A stretch of 51,862 bases of DNA from Algibacter sp. (GTDB lineage Bacteria; Bacteroidota; Bacteroidia; Flavobacteriales; Flavobacteriaceae): assembly GCF_029245835.1 (NCBI RefSeq), contig NZ_JAQWOO010000011.1, forward strand, positions 1 to 51,862. Reading direction: 5' to 3'. Under the pieces are notes generated by a model that saw only the letters and a list, made by a program, of their open reading frames with translations, was not told where the DNA came from and did no database searches. Positions within the stretch are counted from its first letter, which is position 1. Each line of letters starts with the position of its first letter. Shown one piece after another: positions 27,448 through 35,647 of the stretch. A program made the position numbers and the translations under genes.

Positions 27448-28542
27448 ATGAGTCACAAATCAAACTCACTAAAACAATTAGCGCTCCAAAAATTTAAAAA
27501 AGACTTTTGGGGCGTTTTTAGTTTTGGTTTTATTGTTTTGGTTGGAATAGTTTCTGTGTTTGCTTATGTTTTTGCGCCAGACGATTCGCAATATGCTAAT
27601 CAAATGCATTTGGCAATCCACTCGGAGAAACCTGGGTTTAAAGTTATAATGCTAATTATTCCATCAAAAATTAAAGCAAAACAAAATAGTTTTGAAAAAT
27701 TATTCTTCGGAAAGAAAAATACAGATACCGAAATTCCAATTTCAGCTTACCACGTTAAAGATGATGTTTTGATTTATAAAGAATACGCTACTGACGGTTT
27801 GGAAGGTGCCGAAAAAACAATTAAACTAAGTGAATTTCCAAATAGCTCTACTAACGGTTTTATAAAAGAAAAAAAATTCCTTTTTGGAACTGATAAATAC
27901 GGACGAGATTTATTAAGTCGGGTTTTAGTAGGTGCAAGAATATCTTTTTTTATAGGTTTTGTTGCAGTACTTATTTCATTGATTATTGGTGTTTTTATGG
28001 GGAGTATTGCTGGTTATTTTGGTGGTAAAGTAGATGCGCTAATCATGTGGGTTATCAATGTAACGTGGTCCATACCTACGCTGTTATTAGTTATTGCTAT
28101 TACTTTGGCTTTAGGGAAAGGTTTCTGGCAGGTTTTTATTGCAGTAGGCTTAACCATGTGGGTGGAAGTAGCTAGGGTGGTACGCGGACAAATAATAAGT
28201 ACTAAAGAAATGCAATATGTTACAGCCGCTAGAGCGCTTGGATATAATGATTTCAGAATTATTACAAAGCATATTTTACCAAATATAATGGCACCAGTTA
28301 TCGTGATATCTGCAGCTAATTTTGCGGCAGCTATTTTAATAGAAAGCGGTTTGAGCTTTTTGGGTATAGGAGCGCAACCACCAATGGCAAGTTGGGGAGC
28401 CATGATAAAAGACCATTATAATTATATTATTCTTGGAAAACCTTATTTGGCTATTATACCAGGGCTTTGTATTATGAGTTTAGTTATGGCGTTTATGTTA
28501 ATTGGAAATGCCTTCAGGGATGCGTTGGATGTTAAGAGTTGA
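27448..28542 (+). CDS. OppC/DppC-type ABC transporter permease, orphan
   Basis: The 364-residue permease has an N-terminal helix (about 20-40), a soluble periplasmic part of about 100 residues (about 45-145) and five helices of the BPD_transp_1 domain. The EAA loop reads YVTAARALGYNDFRIITKHI (about 260-279), followed by LPNIMAPV. Such permeases move peptides or other solutes with OppB, OppD, OppF and a binding protein, but none of these is nearby. It lies 8 bases after the S41 protease, so the link may be operonic only. The insert after the first helix is longer than in E. coli OppC. Confidence 0.85.
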   Translation: MSHKSNSLKQLALQKFKKDFWGVFSFGFIVLVGIVSVFAYVFAPDDSQYANQMHLAIHSEKPGFKVIMLIIPSKIKAKQNSFEKLFFGKKNTDTEIPISAYHVKDDVLIYKEYATDGLEGAEKTIKLSEFPNSSTNGFIKEKKFLFGTDKYGRDLLSRVLVGARISFFIGFVAVLISLIIGVFMGSIAGYFGGKVDALIMWVINVTWSIPTLLLVIAITLALGKGFWQVFIAVGLTMWVEVARVVRGQIISTKEMQYVTAARALGYNDFRIITKHILPNIMAPVIVISAANFAAAILIESGLSFLGIGAQPPMASWGAMIKDHYNYIILGKPYLAIIPGLCIMSLVMAFMLIGNAFRDALDVKS

Positions 28543-28582
28543 TTGTTCTAATAAATTTGATCATATATTTATTTGAGATAAT

Positions 28583-29194
28583 TTAATACGAACCCAGCTC
28601 CATATTCTCATTTAACCCATCAATATACTCTAAAACAGCATCTTTTCCAATGTCTTTTGATGATGAGGTTATAAAATAATTAGGTACATCTTCCCAAGTT
28701 TCTAAAAGAATAGCTTTGTATGTTTCAACATGGTTTTCAATAGCTTTAGGTCTTAATTTGTCAGCTTTTGTAAAGATGATAGAAAACGGAATACCATGTT
28801 CTCCAAGCCATTGCATAAATTCTAAATCTATTGGTTGCGGGTTGTGTCTAATATCAACAAGTACAAACGCTGTTACTAATTGTTCGCGTAAGCCAAAATA
28901 TTGCGTTATAAATTTTTGAAATACTTTTTTTGAGCTTTTTGAAACACGTGCGTAGCCATAACCTGGTAAATCTACCAAATGCCAGTTTTTATTAATTAAA
29001 AAATGATTAATAAGTTGCGTTTTTCCCGGTCTTCCTGAAGTTTTGGCTAGACTTTTTCTGCTAGTAAGCATGTTAATTAATGACGATTTTCCAACATTAC
29101 TTCTGCCAATAAAAGCGTATTCAGGTAATCTACTTTTTGGGCATTTATCAACATTAGAGTTGCTTACAACAAATTCGGCAGACTTAATTTTCAT
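28583..29194 (-). CDS. engB: Ribosome biogenesis GTPase YihA/YsxC (EngB)
   Basis: EngB is an essential GTPase in 50S subunit assembly. The 203-residue protein shows G1 GRSNVGKSS (about residues 30-38), the G3 motif DLPGYGYA (about 75-82) and G4 TKADK (about 141-145). Length and order are normal. It is downstream of the alpha/beta hydrolase gene on the same strand (52-base gap) and converges on the permease gene. Confidence 0.95.
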   Translation of the reverse strand: MKIKSAEFVVSNSNVDKCPKSRLPEYAFIGRSNVGKSSLINMLTSRKSLAKTSGRPGKTQLINHFLINKNWHLVDLPGYGYARVSKSSKKVFQKFITQYFGLREQLVTAFVLVDIRHNPQPIDLEFMQWLGEHGIPFSIIFTKADKLRPKAIENHVETYKAILLETWEDVPNYFITSSSKDIGKDAVLEYIDGLNENMELGSY

Positions 29195-29246
29195 GTTTTT
29201 AGTAAATAGAGTTTCCTATTTGGAATTTTTCTTTTGGAATGTATTT

Positions 29247-30026
29247 TTAGAAGCCTCTTTTCTGCAGCCAAGAATCAAGTATTTTATTGAATTCTTCAGG
29301 ATGCTCCATCATAGCAGCATGTCCGCATTTATCAATCCAATACAGTTCAGAATCTGGTAATAGTTCATTAAACTCCACAGCAACTTCTGGAGGTGTAACA
29401 CCGTCGTTCTTGCCCCAAATGATGCAAGTTGGAGCAGCTATATTTGGCAAGTCTTTAGACATATTATGTCTTATAGCGCTTTTGGCTATGGCTAAAGTTT
29501 TTAGAAGTTTATTACGGTCATTTACAGTTTCGTAAACTTCGTCTACAATATCTTTTGTTGCCACCGCAGGATCGTAAAAAACATCTTGTGCTTTCTTTTT
29601 AATCACCTCATAATCTCTTCGTTTGGTGTAGCCGCCACCCATAGCGTTTTCATAAAGTCCAGAGCTTCCTGTAATGATTAGTGCTTTTACGCTTTCAGGA
29701 AAAAGTTTAGTATGGTATAAGCCAATATGCCCACCTAGCGAGTTTCCCAATAAAATAACCTCTTTAAATTCTTTAAATTTAATGAAGTCATGCAGGTATT
29801 TTGCAAAATGCTTTACAGTAGTTTTTATTAAAGGCATATTGTAAAGGGGGAGTTCGGGTATAACTACTTTATAGCCTTTTTTACTAAAGTGATTTGTTAC
29901 AGCATCAAAGTTACTTAGTCCTCCCATTAATCCGTGTAGCACAATTATGGGTGTGCCTTCACCTGCTTCAATATAACTGTATTTTTTTTCTTTTTTTAAA
30001 CTATGCGCCATTAATAAATTAGTCAT
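29247..30026 (-). CDS. Alpha/beta hydrolase
   Basis: The 259-residue protein has the alpha/beta hydrolase fold with oxyanion HGLMGG (about residues 32-37), nucleophile Ser in GNSLGGH (about 94-100), an acid in KNDGVTPPE (about 206-214) and His in GHAAMMEHPEEF (about 236-247). No signal peptide is seen. Either Met at the start (30026 or 30011, MAHSLKKE) can be used. The substrate is unknown; similar proteins are esterases, C-C hydrolases or haloperoxidase-like. It is divergent from mraZ. Confidence 0.85.
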   Translation of the reverse strand: MTNLLMAHSLKKEKKYSYIEAGEGTPIIVLHGLMGGLSNFDAVTNHFSKKGYKVVIPELPLYNMPLIKTTVKHFAKYLHDFIKFKEFKEVILLGNSLGGHIGLYHTKLFPESVKALIITGSSGLYENAMGGGYTKRRDYEVIKKKAQDVFYDPAVATKDIVDEVYETVNDRNKLLKTLAIAKSAIRHNMSKDLPNIAAPTCIIWGKNDGVTPPEVAVEFNELLPDSELYWIDKCGHAAMMEHPEEFNKILDSWLQKRGF

Positions 30027-30257
30027 TCATTCGATAAAAACAAATATAGGTATTTCATTCATATTTCCATCATATTAATTGTTTTCCACTAAAAACCTGA
30101 TTTTTTTCAGATGAATTTGTAGAAATTTTAAAAAGGAATGTTAACAAAATAACCAATCTGAAAATTGAAATTTTAAAATTAAGTAAAGCTAGTTGTGTAG
30201 TGGGTTTTACAATTCGTAAATCGGTTAAAAAACATATTTAATTGAATATTTATTAAC

Positions 30258-30290
30258 AAAGTGGTATTAAGTGGTATAATGTGGGATAAT
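30258..30290 (+). promoter_or_regulatory. MraZ-type operator: three 10-bp direct repeats
   Basis: Three units run without gaps with a 10-base period, read as TGGTA-N5-TGGTA-N5-TGGGA, preceded by AAAG. This agrees with the known MraZ sites (TGGGN repeats with 5-base spacing in E. coli; AAAGTG-type repeats in Mollicutes). They lie immediately upstream of the -7 box and 47 bases before the mraZ start, where MraZ bound would cover the -33 region. Confidence 0.8.
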
Positions 30291-30296
30291 TTTCAA

Positions 30297-30304
30297 TATA
30301 TTTG
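30297..30304 (+). promoter_or_regulatory. -7 box of the dcw promoter
   Basis: TATATTTG fits the Bacteroidota -7 consensus TAnnTTTG. It lies 7 bases after the MraZ repeats and 33 bases before the TTG start of mraZ. A -33 element would fall inside the repeats, where only TGG is found, suggesting repression by overlap. Confidence 0.6.
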
Positions 30305-30336
30305 AAACTTAAACGTTTATAAGTCAATAAACCACA

Positions 30337-30807
30337 TTGGATTTAATTACAGGGACATACGATTGTAAGGTGGATGCTAAAGGCAGATTAATGATGCCTG
30401 CCTCCATTAAAAAGCAGCTTTCTGCAGTTTTGCAAGATGGATTTGTGTTGCGTCGTTCTGTATTTCAAAAATGTTTAGAACTCTACCCAATGAATGAATG
30501 GCAGGAGTTAATGCAGAAGATGAATAAGCTTAACAAGTTTAAAAAGAAGAACAACGACTTTATTAGACGGTTTACTGCGGGTGCAAAAATGGTTGAGGTT
30601 GATGTGAATGGCAGATTATTAATACCTAAAGATTTAACGGTTTTTGCAAATATTTCAAAAAATATTGTGGTGGCTTCGGCGATAAACATTATTGAAATTT
30701 GGGATAAAGATTTGTATGAACAAGCTATTGATGATGCAGCAGATGATTTTGCAGATTTGGCTGAAGAGGTAATGGGACAAGACGATGATGACCATGGAAT
30801 ATCATAA
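30337..30807 (+). CDS. mraZ: Transcriptional regulator MraZ
   Basis: MraZ is a DNA-binding ring protein that regulates the dcw operon it heads. The 156-residue protein has two SpoVT/AbrB-like halves, each with a D-x-x-G-R motif: DAKGRLMMP (about residues 13-21) and DVNGRLLIP (about 87-95). The start is TTG at 30337, because an in-frame TAA lies two codons upstream and the next ATG would remove the first motif. The C-terminal tail is strongly acidic and overlaps rsmH by about 20 bases. Its own operator candidate lies upstream. Confidence 0.93.
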   Translation: MDLITGTYDCKVDAKGRLMMPASIKKQLSAVLQDGFVLRRSVFQKCLELYPMNEWQELMQKMNKLNKFKKKNNDFIRRFTAGAKMVEVDVNGRLLIPKDLTVFANISKNIVVASAINIIEIWDKDLYEQAIDDAADDFADLAEEVMGQDDDDHGIS

Positions 30808-31690
30808 TCCAGTTCTTCTAAAAGAAACCGTTGATGGATTGAATATAAAACCTGATGGTGTTTATGTTGATGTCACTTTTGGTGGTGGCGGACATAGTAA
30901 AGAAATATTAAAAAGACTTGGTGCAAAGGGAAAACTTTTTGCTTTTGATCAAGATTCGGACGCTCTTAAAAATACAATTGATGATGACAGGTTTGCATTG
31001 ATTCATGAAAATTTCAGGTTTGTCAAGCGTTTTTTGAGATTTCATGGTGTTAAAGAGGTTGATGGGGTTTTAGCAGATTTTGGGGTGTCATCTCATCAGT
31101 TTGATGTTGCGGAACGTGGATTTTCAACACGCTTTGAAGCGGATTTGGATATGCGTATGAATCAAGAAAATGCGTTATCTGCTTTTCATGTGGTTAATGA
31201 GTATGAAGAAGAGCAATTAAAACAAGTGTTGTTGCAATATGGCGAGTTACGTGCTGCTCCAGCAATGGCGAGATTAATTGTTGAGCATAGGAAAACAGAA
31301 CCGATTATTACTAGTGAGCAATTAAAAACAGTATTGAGAAAGTTTTTGCCGCCGCGTCATGAAAATAAAGTGTTAGCTCAAATTTATCAGGCGATTAGAA
31401 TTGAGGTTAACCAAGAAATTGAGGTTTTAAAAGAGTTTTTATTGCAGACGCCAGAGATTTTAAAAGTAGGAGGTCGATTAAGTTTTATATCCTACCACTC
31501 TCTAGAAGACAGATTAGTAAAACGATTCATAAGAAATGGCATGTTTGAGGGAGAACCAGAGCGCGATATGTTTGGGAATTTTGAAGTACCTCTTAAAAAA
31601 GTAAATGGGTTGATTGTGCCTTCAAAAGAAGAAATAAAATTAAATAATAGAGCAAGAAGTGCAAAACTTAGAATAGCTGAAAAATTATAA
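30785..31690 (+). CDS. rsmH: 16S rRNA m4C1402 methyltransferase RsmH (MraW)
   Basis: RsmH methylates N4 of C1402 in 16S rRNA using SAM. The 301-residue protein has VDVTFGGGGHSKEIL (about 28-42, SAM loop), DFGVSSHQFD (about 97-106), RGFSTR and the C-terminal motif SYHSLEDRLVKRF (about 237-249). Starts at 30785 and 30794 are both possible; both overlap mraZ. It is closely coupled to mraZ and followed by a 111-base gap containing a repeat. Confidence 0.95.
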   Translation: MMTMEYHNPVLLKETVDGLNIKPDGVYVDVTFGGGGHSKEILKRLGAKGKLFAFDQDSDALKNTIDDDRFALIHENFRFVKRFLRFHGVKEVDGVLADFGVSSHQFDVAERGFSTRFEADLDMRMNQENALSAFHVVNEYEEEQLKQVLLQYGELRAAPAMARLIVEHRKTEPIITSEQLKTVLRKFLPPRHENKVLAQIYQAIRIEVNQEIEVLKEFLLQTPEILKVGGRLSFISYHSLEDRLVKRFIRNGMFEGEPERDMFGNFEVPLKKVNGLIVPSKEEIKLNNRARSAKLRIAEKL

Positions 31691-31704
31691 AATAAAATTT
31701 GAAT

Positions 31705-31767
31705 TCCTTCCCTTTAAGGAAAGGTGGATTTAATTCCCTAATAAGGAATTAAAGACGCAAGGGTTAA
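31705..31767. repeat. Dispersed repeat-like element between rsmH and ftsL
   Basis: The region contains TTCCTTCCCTTTAAGGAAAG, with an inverted TTCC...GGAA core, then AATTCCCTAATAAGGAATT, a second imperfect palindrome. The layout resembles dispersed flavobacterial repeats of the 'CCTTTAAGGAAGGTGG' kind. It fills most of the only sizeable early gap of the dcw cluster. Confidence 0.55.
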
Positions 31768-31801
31768 TTAAAAGTTGGTTTCTGTTTTGAGAGAATAAAA
31801 A

Positions 31802-32119
31802 ATGAAAAAAAATATCTATAACATATTAAAGGGAACTTTTTTGGTTAGTGATGATTCATTTAGAAACTGGCGATTCATCTTGTTTATTTCAGGACTTGCT
31901 ATAATAATGATTGCGAGTTCGCACAGTGCAGATAAAAAGGTATATGAAATAGCACGATTAAAAAATGAAGTTAAAGAAATGCGATCTGCATTTGTTGATG
32001 GTCGTTCAAAGTTGATGCGGCTTAAAATGGAATCGTATGTTATAGCAGTAATGAAAGATAAAGGGCTTGCGCCCTCAGTAATTCCGCCAAAAAAAATAAA
32101 AGTAAAAAAACAAAATTGA
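31802..32119 (+). CDS. ftsL: FtsL-like cell division protein
   Basis: The 105-residue single-span protein has a cytosolic N-terminus, a helix at about residues 28-45 (FILFISGLAIIMIASSH) and a heptad-like coiled coil (YEIARLKNEVKEMRSAFVDG). This is the FtsL pattern; FtsL joins FtsQ and FtsB to activate FtsWI. Sequence identity to FtsL is always low, so the call rests on size, topology and the position between rsmH and ftsI. The tail is basic. Confidence 0.82.
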   Translation: MKKNIYNILKGTFLVSDDSFRNWRFILFISGLAIIMIASSHSADKKVYEIARLKNEVKEMRSAFVDGRSKLMRLKMESYVIAVMKDKGLAPSVIPPKKIKVKKQN

Positions 32120-32129
32120 AACTAAAACA

Positions 32130-34145
32130 TTGGCAGTAAACGAAATAAACATATTAAACCGTTTGTATTTTATAGCTGGATGTATGTTCATCTTCGGGCT
32201 TGCTGTGGTGTTTAAATTATTAAGCATTCAATTTCTTCAAGGCGATGTTTATAAGGCTAAAGCAACTGAGCGTGTTGTGAAAAATGTTGTGATTCCAGCT
32301 AACAGAGGGAATGTGTATTCTGTTAATGGTAATTTATTGGCAACCTCAATTCCTAAATACGATATCCGTTTTGATGCCTTAACGGCGAAATCAAAAACTT
32401 TTGAAAAATATGTGAAACCACTTTGTGATTCGCTTTCAAAATATTCTGGTAAATCTTCAAATAAATTAGAGAACGATATAAGGCGAGCACGAATCAACAG
32501 GAATAGATACTTTTTGTTAGCTAGAAATATTGGCTATTCAGATTATATAAGATTGAGAAATTTCCCATTATTAAATCTTGGTGCTTTTAAAGGCGGTTTA
32601 ATAGTTGAGCAAACTACAAAGCGCGAACACCCAATGGGTGGTATTGCGCAAAGAACCATTGGTTATGAGCGTATAGATGAGAAAGGAAATGTAACAAGAC
32701 CAGGAATTGATGGTGCTTTTGGAGTAAAATATTTACGCGGTGTTGATGGGCAACGCATGAAACAGCAAATAGGAAAAGGGCAATGGAAACCTTTAAGTGA
32801 TGCTAATGAAATTGAACCAAAAGATGGTTACGATGTATATACTACAATAGATGTAAACATACAAGACATAGCGCACCACGCTTTATTAGCCCAATTAGAA
32901 AAATATAAAGCAGATCACGGTTGTGTTGTGGTTATGGAAACTAAAACAGGTGAGATTCGAGCCATTTCTAATCTAGGAAGAAATAAAAACGGACACTACT
33001 ATGAGCGTTTGAATTATGCAGTTGGAGAAAGTCACGAATCTGGATCGACTTTTAAACTCATGGCACTAGCAGCTGCTTTTCAAGATAAAGTTATAGATAC
33101 AAGTGATGTTGTAGATACTGAAAAAGGCATTTTAAGTTTCTATGGAAAAAAAGTTCGCGATTCAAAACATGGTGGCTATGGAAAAATAACGGTTTCAAAG
33201 GCTTTTGAGGTGTCATCTAATACTGGGATTGTAAAGGTTATTGATCAAGCTTACAGAAAACAACCTGAGAAGTTTGTGGATAGGTTGTATGCTATGAATC
33301 TTAATGACGATTTGGATTTGCCAATTATTGGAGAGCCAAAACCAATTATTCCAGACCCAAGAATTAAAAATGGTCGCTGGAGCGGTATTGCTTTGCAGTG
33401 GATGGCTTATGGTTATGGTGTGTCATTTACGCCATTACAAACCCTTACGTTCTATAATGCTGTGGCGAACGATGGTGTTATGGTGAAACCTAGATTTTTA
33501 AGAGAAGTTAAGGAGTTCGACAAGGTTATTGAACCATTTGAAAAACAAATTATAAATAAGAAAATTTGTTCCAAAGAAGCGATTTCAAAATTACAGGCGT
33601 TACTAAAAAATGTAGTTGAAAAGAAACACGGAACTGGACATCGATTGTATTCTGAAAATTTCTCAATGGCTGGAAAAACAGGAACCTGTCAAAAAGATTA
33701 TCGAGATAAAGAAAAGCTAAACTACATCTCATCTTTTGCTGGCTATTTTCCGGCAGAAAACCCTAAATATTCTTGTATTGTAGTTATTCATGAGCCAGAT
33801 AAAGGTGTTGGTTATTATGGTGCAGATGTATCAGGGCCAGTATTTAAAAGGGTAGCTCAAAAAATATATACAGATACGCCATTGATAGATGAAATAGAAT
33901 CGTTAGAAGTTAAAATAGGTGCTATTGAGAATGAATACGAAAGCTTTTATAAAACGGCACAAACCTATAAAACGATAATGCCAAATTTAATTGGTATGCC
34001 AGCAATGGATGCTATTGTTCTACTTGAAAATATGCAAGTTGATGTTAAAGTAACATTAGATGGAAGTGGGGTTGTTAAAGCCCAGTCTGTAAATAAAAAT
34101 ACAAAACTTAAAAATAACCAAACTGTAGTTTTAAAAGCATCATGA
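32130..34145 (+). CDS. ftsI: Division transpeptidase FtsI (class B PBP) with PASTA domain
   Basis: FtsI cross-links septal peptidoglycan. The 671-residue protein starts with TTG (32130). No ATG precedes the transmembrane helix (about residues 13-34), and the next Met lies inside it. Transpeptidase motifs are STFK (Ser306, Lys309), SSN (362-364) and KTG (516-518). A single PASTA domain closes the protein (about 605-671, from MPNLIGMPAMDA). In Bacteroidota one C-terminal PASTA is common in this protein. Its TGA overlaps the murE ATG (ATGA), which implies tight coupling. Confidence 0.93.
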   Translation: MAVNEINILNRLYFIAGCMFIFGLAVVFKLLSIQFLQGDVYKAKATERVVKNVVIPANRGNVYSVNGNLLATSIPKYDIRFDALTAKSKTFEKYVKPLCDSLSKYSGKSSNKLENDIRRARINRNRYFLLARNIGYSDYIRLRNFPLLNLGAFKGGLIVEQTTKREHPMGGIAQRTIGYERIDEKGNVTRPGIDGAFGVKYLRGVDGQRMKQQIGKGQWKPLSDANEIEPKDGYDVYTTIDVNIQDIAHHALLAQLEKYKADHGCVVVMETKTGEIRAISNLGRNKNGHYYERLNYAVGESHESGSTFKLMALAAAFQDKVIDTSDVVDTEKGILSFYGKKVRDSKHGGYGKITVSKAFEVSSNTGIVKVIDQAYRKQPEKFVDRLYAMNLNDDLDLPIIGEPKPIIPDPRIKNGRWSGIALQWMAYGYGVSFTPLQTLTFYNAVANDGVMVKPRFLREVKEFDKVIEPFEKQIINKKICSKEAISKLQALLKNVVEKKHGTGHRLYSENFSMAGKTGTCQKDYRDKEKLNYISSFAGYFPAENPKYSCIVVIHEPDKGVGYYGADVSGPVFKRVAQKIYTDTPLIDEIESLEVKIGAIENEYESFYKTAQTYKTIMPNLIGMPAMDAIVLLENMQVDVKVTLDGSGVVKAQSVNKNTKLKNNQTVVLKAS

Positions 34146-35605
34146 TAGTATTGAAAGACATATTGTATAAGGCGACTTTAAATGCAGTTGTTGGTAGTAC
34201 TAGCATAAATGTTCATGCTGTTAATTTTGATTCTAGGAAAGTCGAAAAAGACCATTTGTTTGTTGCTATTCGTGGTCTGGTTTCAGATGGACATGATTAC
34301 ATAGAAATCGCCATAAAAAGTGGAGCTACAAGTGTGGTTTGCGAAAGAATACCTGAAAAATTAGTTAATGGAGTAACTTATGTTGAAGTAGATAATACAA
34401 GTAAAGCATTAGCAATTATTGCTTCAAATTACTATAAAAATCCATCGGAAAATTTAAGGCTTGTTGGTGTTACTGGAACTAACGGAAAAACTACAGTAAC
34501 GAGTTTGTTGTATCAGTTATTCAAAAAATCGGGTTATAAAGTTGGATTACTATCTACCGTTAAAATTATGGTAGACGAAAAGGAGTATAAAGCGACCCAT
34601 ACTACTCCAGATTCATTAACAATCAATAAGTATTTAAGTGAAATGAATGCTGAAGGTGTTGAGTTTTGTTTTATGGAAGTGAGTTCGCATGGAATTCATC
34701 AAAACAGAACAGAAGGGCTGTGTTTTGAAGGTGGAATTTTCACCAATTTATCTCATGATCATTTAGATTATCACAAAACTTTTGCTGAATACAGAGATGT
34801 TAAAAAGAAGTTTTTTGATGAGCTTTCTAGTAATGCTTTCGCATTAGTGAATGTAGATGATAAAAATGGTTTGGTCATGCTTCAAAATACTAGAGCCAAA
34901 AAATATACCTATGCCTTAAAACAGTATGCAGATTATAAAACTCAAATTTTAGAAAATCAATTTGGAGGTTTGCTGTTAAAGGTTAATGAAAGTGAAGTTT
35001 GGACTAGGCTTATTGGGAATTTTAATGCCTATAATGTTTTAGCTATATATGCTACTGCAGAACTATTAGGACTTGAAAAAGTTGAAGTACTGCGCTTAAT
35101 AAGTGATTTAGAAAGTGTTAGCGGTCGTTTTCAATATGTGGTTTCAGGTAAAAAAATTACTGCTATAGTGGATTATGCACATACACCTGACGCATTAAAA
35201 AATGTCTTAGAAACCATTAATAGTATCCGCACAAAAAACGAAGAACTTATTACGGTAGTTGGTTGTGGTGGTGATAGAGATAAAACCAAACGCCCTAAAA
35301 TGGGTCATATAGCTTCGGTTTTAAGTACTAAAGTGATTTTTACAAGTGATAATCCAAGGAGTGAAAAGCCCGAAGATATTTTGAATGAAATAGAAGCGGG
35401 AGTTGAGCCTCAAAATTTTAAAAAAACATTAACCATTGAAGATAGAAAGCAGGCTATAAAAACAGCTTGTCAAATGGCACAACCGAACGATATTATTTTA
35501 ATAGCTGGAAAAGGACATGAAACGTATCAAGAAATTAAGGGAGAACGCTTTGATTTTGATGACCTGAAAATAGTAAAGAATTTTTTAAAACAATTACAAA
35601 AATAA
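34142..35605 (+). CDS. murE: UDP-MurNAc-L-Ala-D-Glu:meso-DAP ligase MurE
   Basis: MurE adds the third residue to the peptidoglycan stem. The 487-residue Mur ligase has the ATP loop GVTGTNGKTTVTSLL (about 108-122), a substrate Thr/Ser region at TTPDSLT and YAHTPDALKNVL in the third domain. The motif DNPR (about residues 398-401, SDNPRSEKPEDI) marks specificity for meso-diaminopimelate, so the wall should be of the mDAP type. It overlaps ftsI by 4 bases; a 42-base gap with a repeat precedes mraY. Confidence 0.95.
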   Translation: MIVLKDILYKATLNAVVGSTSINVHAVNFDSRKVEKDHLFVAIRGLVSDGHDYIEIAIKSGATSVVCERIPEKLVNGVTYVEVDNTSKALAIIASNYYKNPSENLRLVGVTGTNGKTTVTSLLYQLFKKSGYKVGLLSTVKIMVDEKEYKATHTTPDSLTINKYLSEMNAEGVEFCFMEVSSHGIHQNRTEGLCFEGGIFTNLSHDHLDYHKTFAEYRDVKKKFFDELSSNAFALVNVDDKNGLVMLQNTRAKKYTYALKQYADYKTQILENQFGGLLLKVNESEVWTRLIGNFNAYNVLAIYATAELLGLEKVEVLRLISDLESVSGRFQYVVSGKKITAIVDYAHTPDALKNVLETINSIRTKNEELITVVGCGGDRDKTKRPKMGHIASVLSTKVIFTSDNPRSEKPEDILNEIEAGVEPQNFKKTLTIEDRKQAIKTACQMAQPNDIILIAGKGHETYQEIKGERFDFDDLKIVKNFLKQLQK

Positions 35606-35635
35606 ATGTCATTCAGAGCGTAAGCGAAGAATCTC
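35606..35635. repeat. Dispersed repeat-like element between murE and mraY
   Basis: The string reading TGTCATTCAGAGCG, then TAAGCGAAGAATCTC, has the layout of the 'TGTCATTCTGAGCG...CGAAGAATCTC' dispersed element common in Bacteroidota. It fills the murE-mraY gap except for a few bases. Confidence 0.65.
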
Positions 35636-35647
35636 AAAAAAAGACAG

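Larger units (their letters stand above)
30027..30336. promoter_or_regulatory. Divergent control region before the dcw cluster
   Basis: This 310-base gene-free stretch separates the alpha/beta hydrolase and mraZ. It holds the MraZ-type repeats and -7 box described separately, and CTGA-N6-TCAG at 30097-30110, a weak dyad. Otherwise it is AT-rich with no open frame. Confidence 0.6.

Noticed and set aside
30097-30110. CTGATTTTTTTCAG as a second Crp/Fnr-like site
   Set aside because: The inner half-site is imperfect and the region is T-rich, so chance is likely.
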